Positions 1 through 9,572 of a DNA stretch of 56,610 nucleotides are shown piece after piece. The DNA lies in contig JAFPVA010000281.1 in NCBI GenBank assembly GCA_017413105.1, positions 1 through 56,610 of the forward strand. The letters are read 5' to 3'. The notes beneath the pieces are model-generated. The model saw nothing but the letters and a program-made list of their open reading frames with translations, searched no databases and was not told the origin of the DNA. The position numbers and the translations under genes were made by a program. The stretch comes from Butyrivibrio sp. Lineage in GTDB: Bacteria; Bacillota; Clostridia; Lachnospirales; Lachnospiraceae. Within the stretch, counting starts at the first letter, position 1, and the number at the start of each line of letters is the position of its first letter.

Positions 1-135
1 AAAAAAGTCCTTACCGACACATGTAAAAAAGTGTTTACCGAATGATGTAAAATAGAGCTTACTGCAGTATGTAAAAAACTGCTTACCGCGGGATGAAAAA
101 ACTCCTTACCATGTGATGGTAAATTCATCTTACCG
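1..135. repeat. Degenerate 24-bp tandem repeat array
   Basis: TTACCG-like cores lie at 11, 35, 59, 83, 106 and 130, so the period is 24, 24, 24, 23 and 24 bp. Most units read TTACCG, four variable bases, ATGTAAAAAA, then a variable tail ending in C. Each good unit contains the dyad TTAC-N8-GTAA, and neighbouring units form GTAAA-N6-TTTAC across their junction. The array starts before base 1 and its last unit runs straight into coding sequence of the adenylation gene. Iteron-like protein-binding array, a decayed tandem repeat at a rearrangement boundary, or an assembly-edge artefact are all possible. Confidence 0.75.
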
Positions 136-1553
136 CGCACAGTCAGAAGATCGCTTTTGTCATACGCAAAAATGCTCAGCTGGAGACCTATGAAAAGAAT
201 AAACCAGTTGCTGTTTTTATCGACAGGAATATAAAGAGCCTTCAGCTTTTTCTTGCGGTTGCCTATAGCGGCAATTTTTATGTGCCTATTGATCCGACGC
301 TTCCTGTTGAGCGAATTCAGTCCATGCTTGATACCCTTAAGCCTGTATGCTGCATATCGGCATCAACTAGAAAGCTTCCGGTAGAAGCATACTCTTTTGA
401 CTCTTTACTGGAACTGGCAGTAGGGATAGAGGAGTCCGACCTTGAATCAGTTAAGAGAATCAGAGAGCTGGCTATTGATACCGACCCTCTATATGCGATC
501 TTTACATCCGGCTCTACCGGAGTTCCAAAGAGTGTTCTTGTAAGCCACAGAAGTGTCATCGATCTTGTGCACAGGTTCGCAGAGAGCTTTCCGTTCCCTG
601 AGACGCCTGTCATGGCCAATCAGGCCCCTTTTGATTTCGATGTGTCCGTAAAAGATATATATAACAGTCTGAATCTGGGAGGAACAGTAGTTGTTGTTCC
701 CAAGAGCTATTTTGTTATGCCTGCGGCTCTTTTCCCTTATCTGCAGGAAAATAAGGTTAATGTACTGATCTGGGCAGTATCAGCCCTTAGAATTGTACAG
801 AATTTCAAGCTTTTTGATGCGTGTATTCCAGAGTGCATTTCTCTTGTTATGTTTTCAGGGGAAATAATGCCTGTAAAGTGCCTCAATTATCTGATGGATT
901 ATTGGAAGGACGCGACTTTTGTAAACCTGTACGGCCCCACCGAGATTACCTGTAACTGCAGCAGTTACATAGTACAGGGCAGATTAAATGATACAGACAG
1001 CATCCCCATTGGAAACAGCTTTGCTAATACGGAAATGTTCCTGATAGATCCTGACACGATGGAAAGAATACGCAAAGCAGACGAAAAGGGCGAGATATGC
1101 GTCAAAGGTTCCTGCCTTGCACTGGGGTACTATGCAAATCCGGAGCAGACAGATAGTGCTTTTGTACAGGATCCGGAAGTGACCGCCTATAGAGATCTGA
1201 TGTATAGGACAGGTGATCTTGGATATTATGATGAATCCGGCAATCTGTATTATGCCGGTAGAAAGGATCATCAGATCAAGCATATGGGACATCGTATCGA
1301 GATGGGCGAAATAGAGACGGTGGTCAATGCCCTGGGCGAGATCAAGATGTGCTGCGCTGTATATAAAGAGTCAAAAGAGATGATATATCTTTTTTACAGC
1401 GCTGACAAAGCCTGCGATGATGTTATCATAGGGCAGATCAGAAAGTGCCTTCCGGCCTATATGCTTCCCAATAAGTTTGTGTATATGCGTGAACTGCCCA
1501 TGAATGCTCATGCCAAAATCGACAGGAAAAAGCTGGCGGAGCAGGAGATTTAA
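123..1553 (+). CDS. Amino acid adenylation domain protein (DltA-like), 5'-truncated
   Basis: ATP-dependent activation of an amino or hydroxy acid for transfer to a carrier thiol. Visible ANL motifs: P-loop FTSGSTGVPK, NLYGPTEIT, YRTGDLG, the GRKDHQIK hinge region and the C-terminal AKIDRKK lysine segment. Family-like sequence (KPVAVFIDRN, FLAVAYSGNFYVPIDP) continues upstream of the first possible start, a GTG at 282, and the frame stays open back to a stop at 120-122. No ATG and no ribosome binding site lies in 123-281, and the 24-bp repeat array replaces the expected N-terminal 40-60 residues. The gene is therefore probably broken, or starts inside or before the repeats. It ends 3 bases before an MBOAT gene followed by an SGNH gene, as in dltA-dltB-dltD, but no carrier-protein gene is present. 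Confidence 0.8.
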   Translation: MHLTAHSQKIAFVIRKNAQLETYEKNKPVAVFIDRNIKSLQLFLAVAYSGNFYVPIDPTLPVERIQSMLDTLKPVCCISASTRKLPVEAYSFDSLLELAVGIEESDLESVKRIRELAIDTDPLYAIFTSGSTGVPKSVLVSHRSVIDLVHRFAESFPFPETPVMANQAPFDFDVSVKDIYNSLNLGGTVVVVPKSYFVMPAALFPYLQENKVNVLIWAVSALRIVQNFKLFDACIPECISLVMFSGEIMPVKCLNYLMDYWKDATFVNLYGPTEITCNCSSYIVQGRLNDTDSIPIGNSFANTEMFLIDPDTMERIRKADEKGEICVKGSCLALGYYANPEQTDSAFVQDPEVTAYRDLMYRTGDLGYYDESGNLYYAGRKDHQIKHMGHRIEMGEIETVVNALGEIKMCCAVYKESKEMIYLFYSADKACDDVIIGQIRKCLPAYMLPNKFVYMRELPMNAHAKIDRKKLAEQEI

Positions 1554-1556
1554 TAA

Positions 1557-3092
1557 ATGGTTTATTCCTTTTCTTTTTTGTTGTTTGTAGCCGTGCTACT
1601 AATTGCATACTATTTTGTGTTTAAAGATCATCAGTGGCTCGTGCTTTTGGTGGGGAGTCTGGCCTTTTATTTGTACATGGGCCGGGCTTATTCGGTGTTT
1701 TTGATTGTTACCACTGTTATGACCTATTTTGGCGCAATAAAGCTGGAGGGGCTTTCTGATTTTCAGAAGAACAGCATAAAAGAAAACAAAGAAAATTGGA
1801 CTAAAGAAGAGAAAAAGGCCTTTAAGACAAAGGTCTCCAAAAAGAAAATGCTGCTACTTTCTATGATTGCGGTTGTGGCATTTGGAATGCTGATGGTATT
1901 TAAGTGCAAGAAATTTCTTCCCTTCAGTTGGCTCATCCTTCCCCTTGGAATGTCTTTTTATACATTTCAGTCTATTGGTTATCTTATTGATGTCTACAGA
2001 GGGGATGTTAAGGCTGAACGCAACTTCTTACACTACGCACTTTTTGTGTCCTATTTTCCTCAGATCATCCAGGGCCCGATTAATAGATTTGATAAATTGC
2101 AGCACCAGTTTTTTCAAAAGCGCAGCTTTGATTTTGCACAGATAAGATCCGGATTATGGCTCTTTTTGTGGGGGCTGTTCAAAAAGCTTGTAATTGCAGA
2201 TAGGCTGGCGCTGTTTGTTAATAATGTCACTGATCGAAATGATGCGCCCGGATCAATTGTGGTTGCGGCAGTATTTTTGTTCAATATTGAATTATATGCG
2301 GATTTCTCCGGTGGAATAGACATGGTTCGCGGTATTTCTGAAATGTTTGGAATTACACTGGCGGAGAATTTCAAAAGACCTTTCTTTGCAACAACTATAG
2401 GTGATTACTGGCATAGATGGCATATTTCCCTCAGTAACTGGATCAGGGACTATGTCTTTTATCCCTTGGCGTTTTCTAAGACCTATGCCACTGCTTCATC
2501 AAAGCTTTCCAAGAAAAATGCCCATCTGGGAAAAACTATTCCGGCGGGAGTTGTATCTGTCTTTACATTTTTGCTGATAGGCATCTGGCATGAGATCAGT
2601 TTTGCCTACATTGCCTATGGACTTTGGCACGGATTTGTTATGGCCGGTGCTCAGATTTTTGAGCCGCTCTTTGGCTATCTGAATCGTTGCTTTTCGCTGA
2701 ATAAGGACAGTTATGCCATGAAATTGTTTGGAAGAGCCAGAACCTGGATACTGATATCAATCGGAGAAATGTTTACCATTACCGGTTCTTTTGCAGGATT
2801 TCTAAGGCTCTTTTACCAGATAATCCATGACTTCAAATGGCATAGAGTTATTACGGATATTGAGTTGTACAGTCTTACCTATAAGGATTTCTTTGTGGTG
2901 GGTATAGGCGTGATCATTTGGTATGTTGTAAGCGTAAGGCAAGAGAGCGGTATGCAGATTCGTGAGCATATCGCCGCTCAGCCATGGCTTTTCAGATATG
3001 CCCTGACTGCAGGTGTAATAATGATAACCTTTATTTTTGGAATCTACGGATCATCTTATAACGCTGCCGACTTTATTTATGGAGGCTTTTAA
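1557..3092 (+). CDS. MBOAT family O-acyltransferase (DltB/AlgI-like)
   Basis: Polytopic membrane O-acyltransferase of 511 residues that should pass an acyl group across the membrane to an exported glycan or teichoic acid. Family hallmarks are the YWHRWHISLSNWIRDYVFYPL-type block in the second half and the motif GIWHE with the presumed catalytic His at residue 345. A charged Lys-rich loop follows the first helices (residues 60-95), longer than in the other three MBOATs of this window. The ATG sits 3 bases after the adenylation gene stop, with AGGAG about 9 bases upstream. Position between an adenylation enzyme and an SGNH protein suggests an aminoacyl (D-Ala-like) donor, but the substrate cannot be read from sequence. 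Confidence 0.9.
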   Translation: MVYSFSFLLFVAVLLIAYYFVFKDHQWLVLLVGSLAFYLYMGRAYSVFLIVTTVMTYFGAIKLEGLSDFQKNSIKENKENWTKEEKKAFKTKVSKKKMLLLSMIAVVAFGMLMVFKCKKFLPFSWLILPLGMSFYTFQSIGYLIDVYRGDVKAERNFLHYALFVSYFPQIIQGPINRFDKLQHQFFQKRSFDFAQIRSGLWLFLWGLFKKLVIADRLALFVNNVTDRNDAPGSIVVAAVFLFNIELYADFSGGIDMVRGISEMFGITLAENFKRPFFATTIGDYWHRWHISLSNWIRDYVFYPLAFSKTYATASSKLSKKNAHLGKTIPAGVVSVFTFLLIGIWHEISFAYIAYGLWHGFVMAGAQIFEPLFGYLNRCFSLNKDSYAMKLFGRARTWILISIGEMFTITGSFAGFLRLFYQIIHDFKWHRVITDIELYSLTYKDFFVVGIGVIIWYVVSVRQESGMQIREHIAAQPWLFRYALTAGVIMITFIFGIYGSSYNAADFIYGGF

Positions 3093-3095
3093 ATT

Positions 3096-4112
3096 ATGAA
3101 ATCAAAATCGGTAAAGACGGTTGTGCAGGTAGTAGTCGGCGTGCTGCTCCTTGCAATGATGATCCTGTATGCATCAAAGGTTTTGGAAAGAAAAGATGCC
3201 TATGTAAAGTATGAGGCATTCTTTAGAGAGAAGAATGATTTTGATGTTCTCTTTTTCGGAAGCAGCAACATGCAGCTTATGGTAAATCCGCTTCAGCTTT
3301 GGAACGAGCAGGGGATTACATCCTATAATTTTGGTAATACTTCCGAGAGACTGCCTGTGACATACTGGACAATAAAAAATGCCCTGGAATATACAAATCC
3401 CAAGGTGGTTGTCATCGAAGTCAGCCAATACGGGGAGACTTTGAAGTACAAGGATATGTACAGCGTTCATCTTGCCTGGGACAGATTTCCTCTTTCTTTG
3501 ACGAAGATAAAAGCTGTTTATGATATTCTCAGTCCTTCGGATACAAGGCATGAGCTCTTATTTGATATTATTCTTTACCATGACAGATGGTCAGAACTTA
3601 CTGCTGAGGACTTTTCGGGGAACTATTCAAAGCTTCGAGGCTACGCTGTAAACCGTGAGTATATAGTTTATGACAGGCCCGAGTATGAATTTCGCATAGA
3701 CAGCGCTGCTCCAGAGACTGAAGGAGTAAAGTACCTGGAAAAAACTGTGGAGGAGCTTCAGGCAAAAGACATACAGGTAGTGTTTGTCCACTCCCCAGAA
3801 GTAAACAGTGAGGAGAAGCAGGCCAGGATAAATGCTGTAGCAGTTACAGCAAAAAAATACAATGTTCCGTTCATCGATTTTACTGTAATGGACGAGTCTG
3901 TGGTTGACTATGCCACAGATATGTCGGATACAGATCATGTCAACATCCAGGGAGCTGCAAAGCTGACTCATTACTTAGGCGAATACCTTATGTCTGAATT
4001 TGGACTTACAAGTCATGCTGGGGATAGTGCCTATGATGAGTGGAATGTAGATTATGAGCAGTTTAGGAAGGAAAATGACGGGGCTACACTGACAGAAGTT
4101 AAGCCTGAATGA
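3096..4112 (+). CDS. Membrane-anchored SGNH/DltD-like protein
   Basis: 338 residues with one N-terminal membrane helix (about residues 7-27) and an extracytoplasmic SGNH-type domain. The nucleophile block DVLFFGSSN lies near residues 50-58, and the C-terminal Asp/His block DTDHVN near residue 278. Such proteins partner MBOATs (DltD, AlgX/AlgJ logic) and complete acyl transfer to the glycan. It starts 4 bases after the MBOAT stop with GGAGG upstream, so the pair is translationally linked. The sequence between the blocks is divergent, so acyltransferase rather than esterase activity is inferred from context only. Confidence 0.8.
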   Translation: MKSKSVKTVVQVVVGVLLLAMMILYASKVLERKDAYVKYEAFFREKNDFDVLFFGSSNMQLMVNPLQLWNEQGITSYNFGNTSERLPVTYWTIKNALEYTNPKVVVIEVSQYGETLKYKDMYSVHLAWDRFPLSLTKIKAVYDILSPSDTRHELLFDIILYHDRWSELTAEDFSGNYSKLRGYAVNREYIVYDRPEYEFRIDSAAPETEGVKYLEKTVEELQAKDIQVVFVHSPEVNSEEKQARINAVAVTAKKYNVPFIDFTVMDESVVDYATDMSDTDHVNIQGAAKLTHYLGEYLMSEFGLTSHAGDSAYDEWNVDYEQFRKENDGATLTEVKPE

Positions 4113-4172
4113 ACTAAGGACAAAAGCTAAAGATTTAGTTCCTTGTGTGATAGAACATAGAAGGATTATGTA

Positions 4173-5075
4173 ATGGTAGGACTTAAGGAATTGCCGTATT
4201 ATTTAAGTTCATATATGCGCGGACACAGTAAGATGAAGCCGGAAGCTCTTTTCACAGAAATGAAAAAGAGACTTGATGAAGACAAGCCGTTTGTTGCCGG
4301 AAAGATTGGCGGATTCGAACTGTGGGCAATGAGAGTTGCTGAGTTTGGATACGCTAACGAATATTCTGCAGCTTATGAGAAACTATGCAATAATGCCGGA
4401 TTTTTTGCTGAAGATGGAAACACTACTGGAGATGATTCAATTAGGTGTAATATAGAAAATTATTCAGCGCGAATGTTGGACGTTATCACTGATATGGATT
4501 ATCTCATCAGATGGCAATATCCAAAAGAAGAGTATTTTGTCAGACGATACTGCAGCAAAAGTCTTAAGGATATTGATTGGCTTGGAGTTACTTATCAGGA
4601 CAGCCCCTTTGGAACAGTACTGAGGGGGCGAAAGGTTCTGGTAATCACACCTTTTGCTGAGGCGGTAGAATCCCAGTATGCAAGGCGCGAGCTTGTTTAC
4701 AGTGATGATTACCTTCCTGAGTTTGAACTTATGACCTATAAAGCGGTTCAGACAATTGCCGGAAACAGGGATCCCAGATTTGAGAACTGGTTTGAAGCAT
4801 TAGACTTCATGTGTGAAGAAGTTACCAAAATGGATTTTGATATAGCCTTGGTGGGATGCGGAGCCTATAGTCTGCCCCTTTGTTCAGCTATAAAGAGATC
4901 AGGCAAATCTGCTATCCACATGGGAGGAGATGTGCAGCTTATCTTTGGAATAATGGGCAAGAGATGGGAAGACAACGCTTTTGTTCAGAGTATGAAGAAT
5001 GAATACTGGATTTATCCACCAAAGGGAGATGTTCCCAAGAATGCGGATAAGGTTGAGGACGCATGCTACTGGTAA
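4173..5075 (+). CDS. GT-D fold domain glycosyltransferase-like protein
   Basis: 300-residue soluble protein, start supported by AAGGA 8 bases upstream. The C-terminal third carries VGCGAYSLPLCSAIKRSGK, then an IHMGGDVQLIFGI-type block and GKRW. This is the pattern I associate with GT-D fold (DUF1792-like) glycosyltransferase domains in polysaccharide loci. The N-terminal half has the FVAGKIGGFELW segment also typical of that group. It is predicted to act in the cytoplasm on a lipid-linked glycan, donor and acceptor unknown. A weak AAGGAC/GTTCCTT hairpin lies in the 60-base gap before it. Confidence 0.65.
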   Translation: MVGLKELPYYLSSYMRGHSKMKPEALFTEMKKRLDEDKPFVAGKIGGFELWAMRVAEFGYANEYSAAYEKLCNNAGFFAEDGNTTGDDSIRCNIENYSARMLDVITDMDYLIRWQYPKEEYFVRRYCSKSLKDIDWLGVTYQDSPFGTVLRGRKVLVITPFAEAVESQYARRELVYSDDYLPEFELMTYKAVQTIAGNRDPRFENWFEALDFMCEEVTKMDFDIALVGCGAYSLPLCSAIKRSGKSAIHMGGDVQLIFGIMGKRWEDNAFVQSMKNEYWIYPPKGDVPKNADKVEDACYW

Positions 5076-5134
5076 AGCTTATTTGAAAATGACTATGGGG
5101 AAAATAGATTTCCGCATTAGCATAGGTATTAAAG

Positions 5135-6106
5135 ATGCAAAGTAATAACAGGGAATTAGTATCGGTCATAGTTCCGATTTATAACGTTAAAGAGTACCTT
5201 GAGAGGTGTGTAAACAGTATATTAAGCCAAAGTTATGAGAATCTGGATATCATTTTGGTAGATGATGGCTCTAATGACGGATCTGAGGTAATATGCGACT
5301 CTTTTGCAAAAAAGGATAAAAGAGTTAATGTAATCCATCAGAAAAATGGTGGTGTAGCATCTGCAAGAAATACTGGACTTGATAACTGCAAGGGTGAATT
5401 TGTATGCTTTGTTGATTCTGATGATTACATTCACCCTGATTTTATTCTCTATCTTTATACGAAACTTAAGGACAATGACTGCGATATCAGCATGTGTTAC
5501 CACGTAGTAACTGATGAGTGGGATTATAAGTGTAGTGTTAACTGGGATACAGCTGTTGAAGTATACAGTAAAGAGGAAATCTTTGACAAGTTCTACACTA
5601 ATATGCACGGTTCCATAATTATGTTGTGGAACAAGATGATCCGAAGAGAATGCATAGGTGACATTAGATTTGACGATGGCTTTATTCATGAAGATGAAGG
5701 AACTACATTCAGATTTCTTTACAATGCCAGGAAAATAGCGTTTAGCAATGAGATATTGTACATTTATTACAGCAGAGACGAGAGCATTACTGGAATCCCC
5801 TATGACAAAAAACGTTTGGACATACTAAAAGCTTACGAGAATCGCCTTTCATTCTATAAAGAGCATTCTGAGAAGGCATTATATGACAGGGAATGCCAGT
5901 ACTATCTGTCGGAGATACTGGCGAATTATTATAAGGTTAGCAAGCTCCTTAAGGATAAGAGCATTCTAAGCGAGCTTCGCTTCAAGTATAGGGAAGTATA
6001 TAATCTGGCAGATAGAAGTAGCTGGAGCACGGGAAGACGAGGGTTATATTTTCTGTGTAAAGGATTTCCTTTGTTGTATGGAAGGATTAAACATACAATA
6101 AAGTAA
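5135..6106 (+). CDS. Glycosyltransferase family 2
   Basis: 323 residues. The N-terminal GT-A domain begins VSVIVPIYNVKEYLERC, has the nucleotide-binding VDDGS segment and the metal-binding DSDD at residues 94-97. The C-terminal 100 residues are basic and helical and lack clear membrane segments, so this is a cytoplasmic inverting transferase of the capsule/EPS type. It is the second of four consecutive GT genes between two MBOAT modules. The sugar specificity is not readable. Confidence 0.88.
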   Translation: MQSNNRELVSVIVPIYNVKEYLERCVNSILSQSYENLDIILVDDGSNDGSEVICDSFAKKDKRVNVIHQKNGGVASARNTGLDNCKGEFVCFVDSDDYIHPDFILYLYTKLKDNDCDISMCYHVVTDEWDYKCSVNWDTAVEVYSKEEIFDKFYTNMHGSIIMLWNKMIRRECIGDIRFDDGFIHEDEGTTFRFLYNARKIAFSNEILYIYYSRDESITGIPYDKKRLDILKAYENRLSFYKEHSEKALYDRECQYYLSEILANYYKVSKLLKDKSILSELRFKYREVYNLADRSSWSTGRRGLYFLCKGFPLLYGRIKHTIK

Positions 6107-6151
6107 TGCTACTCTTAAATCGCAAATGCAGAAAAGAGTTTGGACAGAGCA

Positions 6152-7099
6152 ATGGAATATGCACCAATAGTATTATTTGTATATAAAAGGCTTGATCATG
6201 TGACAAAGACTGTAGCTGCCCTGAAGGCTAATCCCGAGGCAGAACAGTCTGTTTTGTATGTTTATTCCGATGCTCCGTCAAAAGAGGCTGATGCTGAAGG
6301 CGTAGAGGCTGTCAGAGAATATATTCGGAGCCTGGATGGCTTTAAAGAGGTCGTAGTCACTGAGCGTGAATCAAACTGGGGAATCGAGAAATCTGTAGTT
6401 GATGGAGTATCAACTGTCATAAAAAAGCACGGAAAAGTGATAGTAATTGAAGATGACCTTCAGGTCTGTGATCAGTTCTTATATTATATGAACACCTGTC
6501 TTAATGAGTACAAGGCTGATAGGAATGTATATTCCATCACGGGTTACAGCTTTTTTAAGTCATTACCTGAAAATGATGGGGTATATGGATATACCAAATC
6601 TTTTTGCTCTTGGGGATGGGCGACCTGGCTTGACAGATGGCAGAACCTTAAACGAACCATTGATAAGCACGATGTTAGATTTGTTATGGGAAATAAGGCT
6701 GCGCTGGATAACGGTCAGGATTTCTCATATCTTTTCATGCATCAGTACAAGAACGGTGGAGTGACCTGGGATGTGGCCTGGTACCTTACCTGCTTTGCCA
6801 ACAAGGGACTGACTGTTTTTCCGTACAATACGATGGTCAACAATCTTGGCATGGACGGTTCCGGCGTACATTACAATGATCCAAACGGAAAGAACCGTGT
6901 AGAGTCTATAAATGACAGGAAAAAAGTGGAGTTTCCGCTATCCTTTGTATCTTTAGAGAAGTCCACAAAAGATACGATAAAACAGTCACCGGCATGGCAG
7001 GACAGGCCTTTTGCAAAAAAAGCGAAAATGCTGGTTAGATTCTGGCTAAATTCCTTTGAGATACTTGTATCCGGGAAAAAGAGTGTTGGGATAAAGTGA
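6152..7099 (+). CDS. Glycosyltransferase, GT2/GNT-I-like
   Basis: About 315 residues starting MEYAPIVLFVYKR. The opening VLFVYKRLDHV, the IEDDLQVCDQFL segment (metal-binding EDD) and SWGWATWLDRWQ are typical of hypothetical GTs in capsule loci that resemble the GNT-I/GT-A fold. A TTG at 6140 in the same frame could add four residues; I prefer the ATG because the conserved domain starts directly after it. It ends 6 bases before the next gene, so both are in one operon. Confidence 0.78.
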   Translation: MEYAPIVLFVYKRLDHVTKTVAALKANPEAEQSVLYVYSDAPSKEADAEGVEAVREYIRSLDGFKEVVVTERESNWGIEKSVVDGVSTVIKKHGKVIVIEDDLQVCDQFLYYMNTCLNEYKADRNVYSITGYSFFKSLPENDGVYGYTKSFCSWGWATWLDRWQNLKRTIDKHDVRFVMGNKAALDNGQDFSYLFMHQYKNGGVTWDVAWYLTCFANKGLTVFPYNTMVNNLGMDGSGVHYNDPNGKNRVESINDRKKVEFPLSFVSLEKSTKDTIKQSPAWQDRPFAKKAKMLVRFWLNSFEILVSGKKSVGIK

Positions 7100-7105
7100 G
7101 AAAAA

Positions 7106-7972
7106 ATGGCTAAAAAGACCCTTATTATAGAACCCGGCGGTGGGCTGGGTAACAGATTACTTACAATTTCATCTGCTTATAAGCTGGCGAAGGACTGCGG
7201 AATCACAGACATCCGCCTTTTTTGGCGCAATAATAATGAGTGTGGCTGTGATTTTGAGGATGTGCTGCAAGATCTGCCGCTTCCTACAAAGGTTAAGACT
7301 ATGCACTTTGGAAAGGAGTCCTATAAGGAGCTTCTTAAAAAGGGCAGGATTCTTTCGATGGCCCATAAGTTTTTCCAGATGCTTTTTTACAAGATATTCA
7401 GGGCCTGGAGCAGCACCTTTCAGCTTAAGGCCTATCAGGACATGCCATTGGAAGAGCAAATGGCTCTAAAGGACAAGGTGCTGGGAAGCAAGGGGAGATT
7501 TGTATACATAGAAGCGTATTATCTTTTCTACGGTGAACTTGATCTTAGTGGGATTTCTTTTAACAAAGAAATAATGGCACGGTTTGATAATTTCAGGAAA
7601 AAGACCGGGTCTTATGATGCAATGCACATCAGAAGGACTGACAATGTACAAGCTATTAAGAACAGTCCGACAAAGCTCTTCTATGATAAAACAGAAGAAA
7701 TCCTTAAGGCTGATAATGCCAGAAAGATATATATCGCAACTGATGACGCTGGAATTCTTAATGACCTGAAGATGAGATACCCTGATAATATCTGCTCAGA
7801 AGCAAGCACTGCTGCTTCCCGTACCAGTTCTGAGGGAATGCAGTTCGGTCTGTATGAGATGCTTATCCTGTCAGGGGCAGAGACGCTTTATGCCAGCTTT
7901 GGAAGCACCTTTACTGTGATAGCTAATGCGATTGGCGGCAACAGGATGGAGACGCTGACACAAAAGACGTAA
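7106..7972 (+). CDS. Fucosyltransferase-superfamily-like glycosyltransferase
   Basis: 288 residues. The N-terminal GGGLGNRL motif, the central HIRRTDN (the HxRRxD-type donor-binding motif of alpha-1,2/1,6- and O-fucosyltransferases) and the late SFGSTFT segment place it in the GT11/GT23/GT65 NodZ-like superfamily. It probably uses a GDP-activated deoxysugar, but no GDP-fucose biosynthesis gene is in the window. It follows the GT at 6152 by 6 bases and precedes the second MBOAT module. Confidence 0.7.
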   Translation: MAKKTLIIEPGGGLGNRLLTISSAYKLAKDCGITDIRLFWRNNNECGCDFEDVLQDLPLPTKVKTMHFGKESYKELLKKGRILSMAHKFFQMLFYKIFRAWSSTFQLKAYQDMPLEEQMALKDKVLGSKGRFVYIEAYYLFYGELDLSGISFNKEIMARFDNFRKKTGSYDAMHIRRTDNVQAIKNSPTKLFYDKTEEILKADNARKIYIATDDAGILNDLKMRYPDNICSEASTAASRTSSEGMQFGLYEMLILSGAETLYASFGSTFTVIANAIGGNRMETLTQKT

Positions 7973-8021
7973 CGGCAGCGATAATATAAAAAATGTGAAG
8001 TGGCTAAGGGGATAGCCTGAT

Positions 8022-9500
8022 ATGTTATTTAACAGTTTAGATTTTATTATCTTTTTTCCAATAGTTGTATTAGTTTACTATTGTATTCCGGCAAAGCTCA
8101 GGCAGATTTGGCTTCTGTTATGTAGCTATTTCTTTTACATGTGCTGGAATCCAAAGTACATTGTGCTGATAATAGGGACGACCATAGTCTCTTTTATCAG
8201 TTCTATTGTGATAGAGAAAAAAGAGCTCCTGTGGCAAAAGAGAACAGCGCTTATTAGCTGTATTGTTATAAATCTTGGAGCGCTGTTTTTCTTTAAATAC
8301 TTCAATTTTGCGATGGACACAGTTTGCCGGATTGCCGGGAGATCTCCCAGGTATCTGGATATTGTGCTGCCTGTCGGGATTTCTTTCTATACTTTCCAGG
8401 CTCTGGGGTATGTGATTGATTGCTACAGGGGAGATACAAAAGCAGAGCGTGGTTTCATTACTTATGCGCTGTTTGTGTCATTCTTCCCCCAGCTGGTGGC
8501 AGGACCTATCGAGAGAAGTGGTAATCTTCTGGGGCAGATAAAGACATTGTCTGTAGCAAAGAGAACTCAGCTGTTTGAATGGGAGAGTTTTCGGGAGGGC
8601 CTGACTCTCATGGCATGGGGCATGTTCATGAAGCTGGTCATTGCGGATAGGATTGCAATCATTGTTGATAATGTCTATAAGAACTGCAATCTATACGGGA
8701 CAGTAGGTCTGCTGCTGGCGTTCTTTGGATTTGGAATTCAGATATATTGCGACTTTGGAAGCTATTCGATAATAGCCGTTGGCGCCGCAAGGATTATGGG
8801 TATCAGGCTTATGGAGAACTTCAATGCTCCTTACTTTGCCACTTCGGTGACCGATTTCTGGAGAAAGTGGCATATTTCTCTGTCCTCATGGTTTAGAGAT
8901 TATGTGTATATTCCCCTTGGAGGAAACAGGAAGGGCAAGGCAAGGAAGTACCTCAATACCTTTATAGTATTTGCGCTAAGTGGTTTATGGCATGGTGCCA
9001 ACTGGACCTTTGTTGTATGGGGCGCAATTCACGGCTTATTGCAGATTCTTGAGAATGTATGTAAGCCATTCCTTCATAAGTTTGAGGAAAGGTTTGACAT
9101 TGATAAGAAATCTGTGGGGTTTACTCTGTGTAGGGCCGCTGTTGTGACTGTGGTTGTGGATTTTGCCTGGATATTCTTCAGGGCAGACAGCTTTGGGCAG
9201 GCATATACATTTGTTCACAGGCTTTTTAGTAAGCCTGACTGGTGGATCTTATCTACTGACAAGATCTATACATACGGACTTGATGTGCAGGAGTTCTGGA
9301 TTCTTGCGTTTGGGCTTTTGATATTGATTATTGTTGATTTTATCAAGGCACGCAGGAAGCTGACTATAGATAAGTGGCTTGGCGGTCAGTTTGTAGTATT
9401 CAGGATTGCATTTATGCTGGCAATAGTCATGATGACTATTGTGTTTGGTGAGTATGGACCGGGCTTTGACTCAAAGCAGTTCATATATTTCCAATTCTAG
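8022..9500 (+). CDS. MBOAT family O-acyltransferase (AlgI-like)
   Basis: 492 residues, about ten membrane helices. It contains FWRKWHISLSSWFRDYVYIPLGG-like sequence and SGLWHGANWTF with the presumed catalytic His324. It is closer to AlgI/PatA-type enzymes than the first MBOAT because it carries the GGNRKG basic turn. It lies directly upstream of an SGNH protein (9573), the second such pair. Likely acetyl or longer acyl transfer to an exported polysaccharide. Confidence 0.92.
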   Translation: MLFNSLDFIIFFPIVVLVYYCIPAKLRQIWLLLCSYFFYMCWNPKYIVLIIGTTIVSFISSIVIEKKELLWQKRTALISCIVINLGALFFFKYFNFAMDTVCRIAGRSPRYLDIVLPVGISFYTFQALGYVIDCYRGDTKAERGFITYALFVSFFPQLVAGPIERSGNLLGQIKTLSVAKRTQLFEWESFREGLTLMAWGMFMKLVIADRIAIIVDNVYKNCNLYGTVGLLLAFFGFGIQIYCDFGSYSIIAVGAARIMGIRLMENFNAPYFATSVTDFWRKWHISLSSWFRDYVYIPLGGNRKGKARKYLNTFIVFALSGLWHGANWTFVVWGAIHGLLQILENVCKPFLHKFEERFDIDKKSVGFTLCRAAVVTVVVDFAWIFFRADSFGQAYTFVHRLFSKPDWWILSTDKIYTYGLDVQEFWILAFGLLILIIVDFIKARRKLTIDKWLGGQFVVFRIAFMLAIVMMTIVFGEYGPGFDSKQFIYFQF

Positions 9501-9572
9501 ATGCGAGCTGAAAAGATTGGCTGCATAGGGGATGATTTTGCAAGCAAGCTTGATTGGGAGTGAGTTTTTGAC

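Noticed and set aside
1-135. CRISPR array
   Set aside because: The period is only 24 bp, the conserved part about 16 bp and degenerate, and no cas gene is present.
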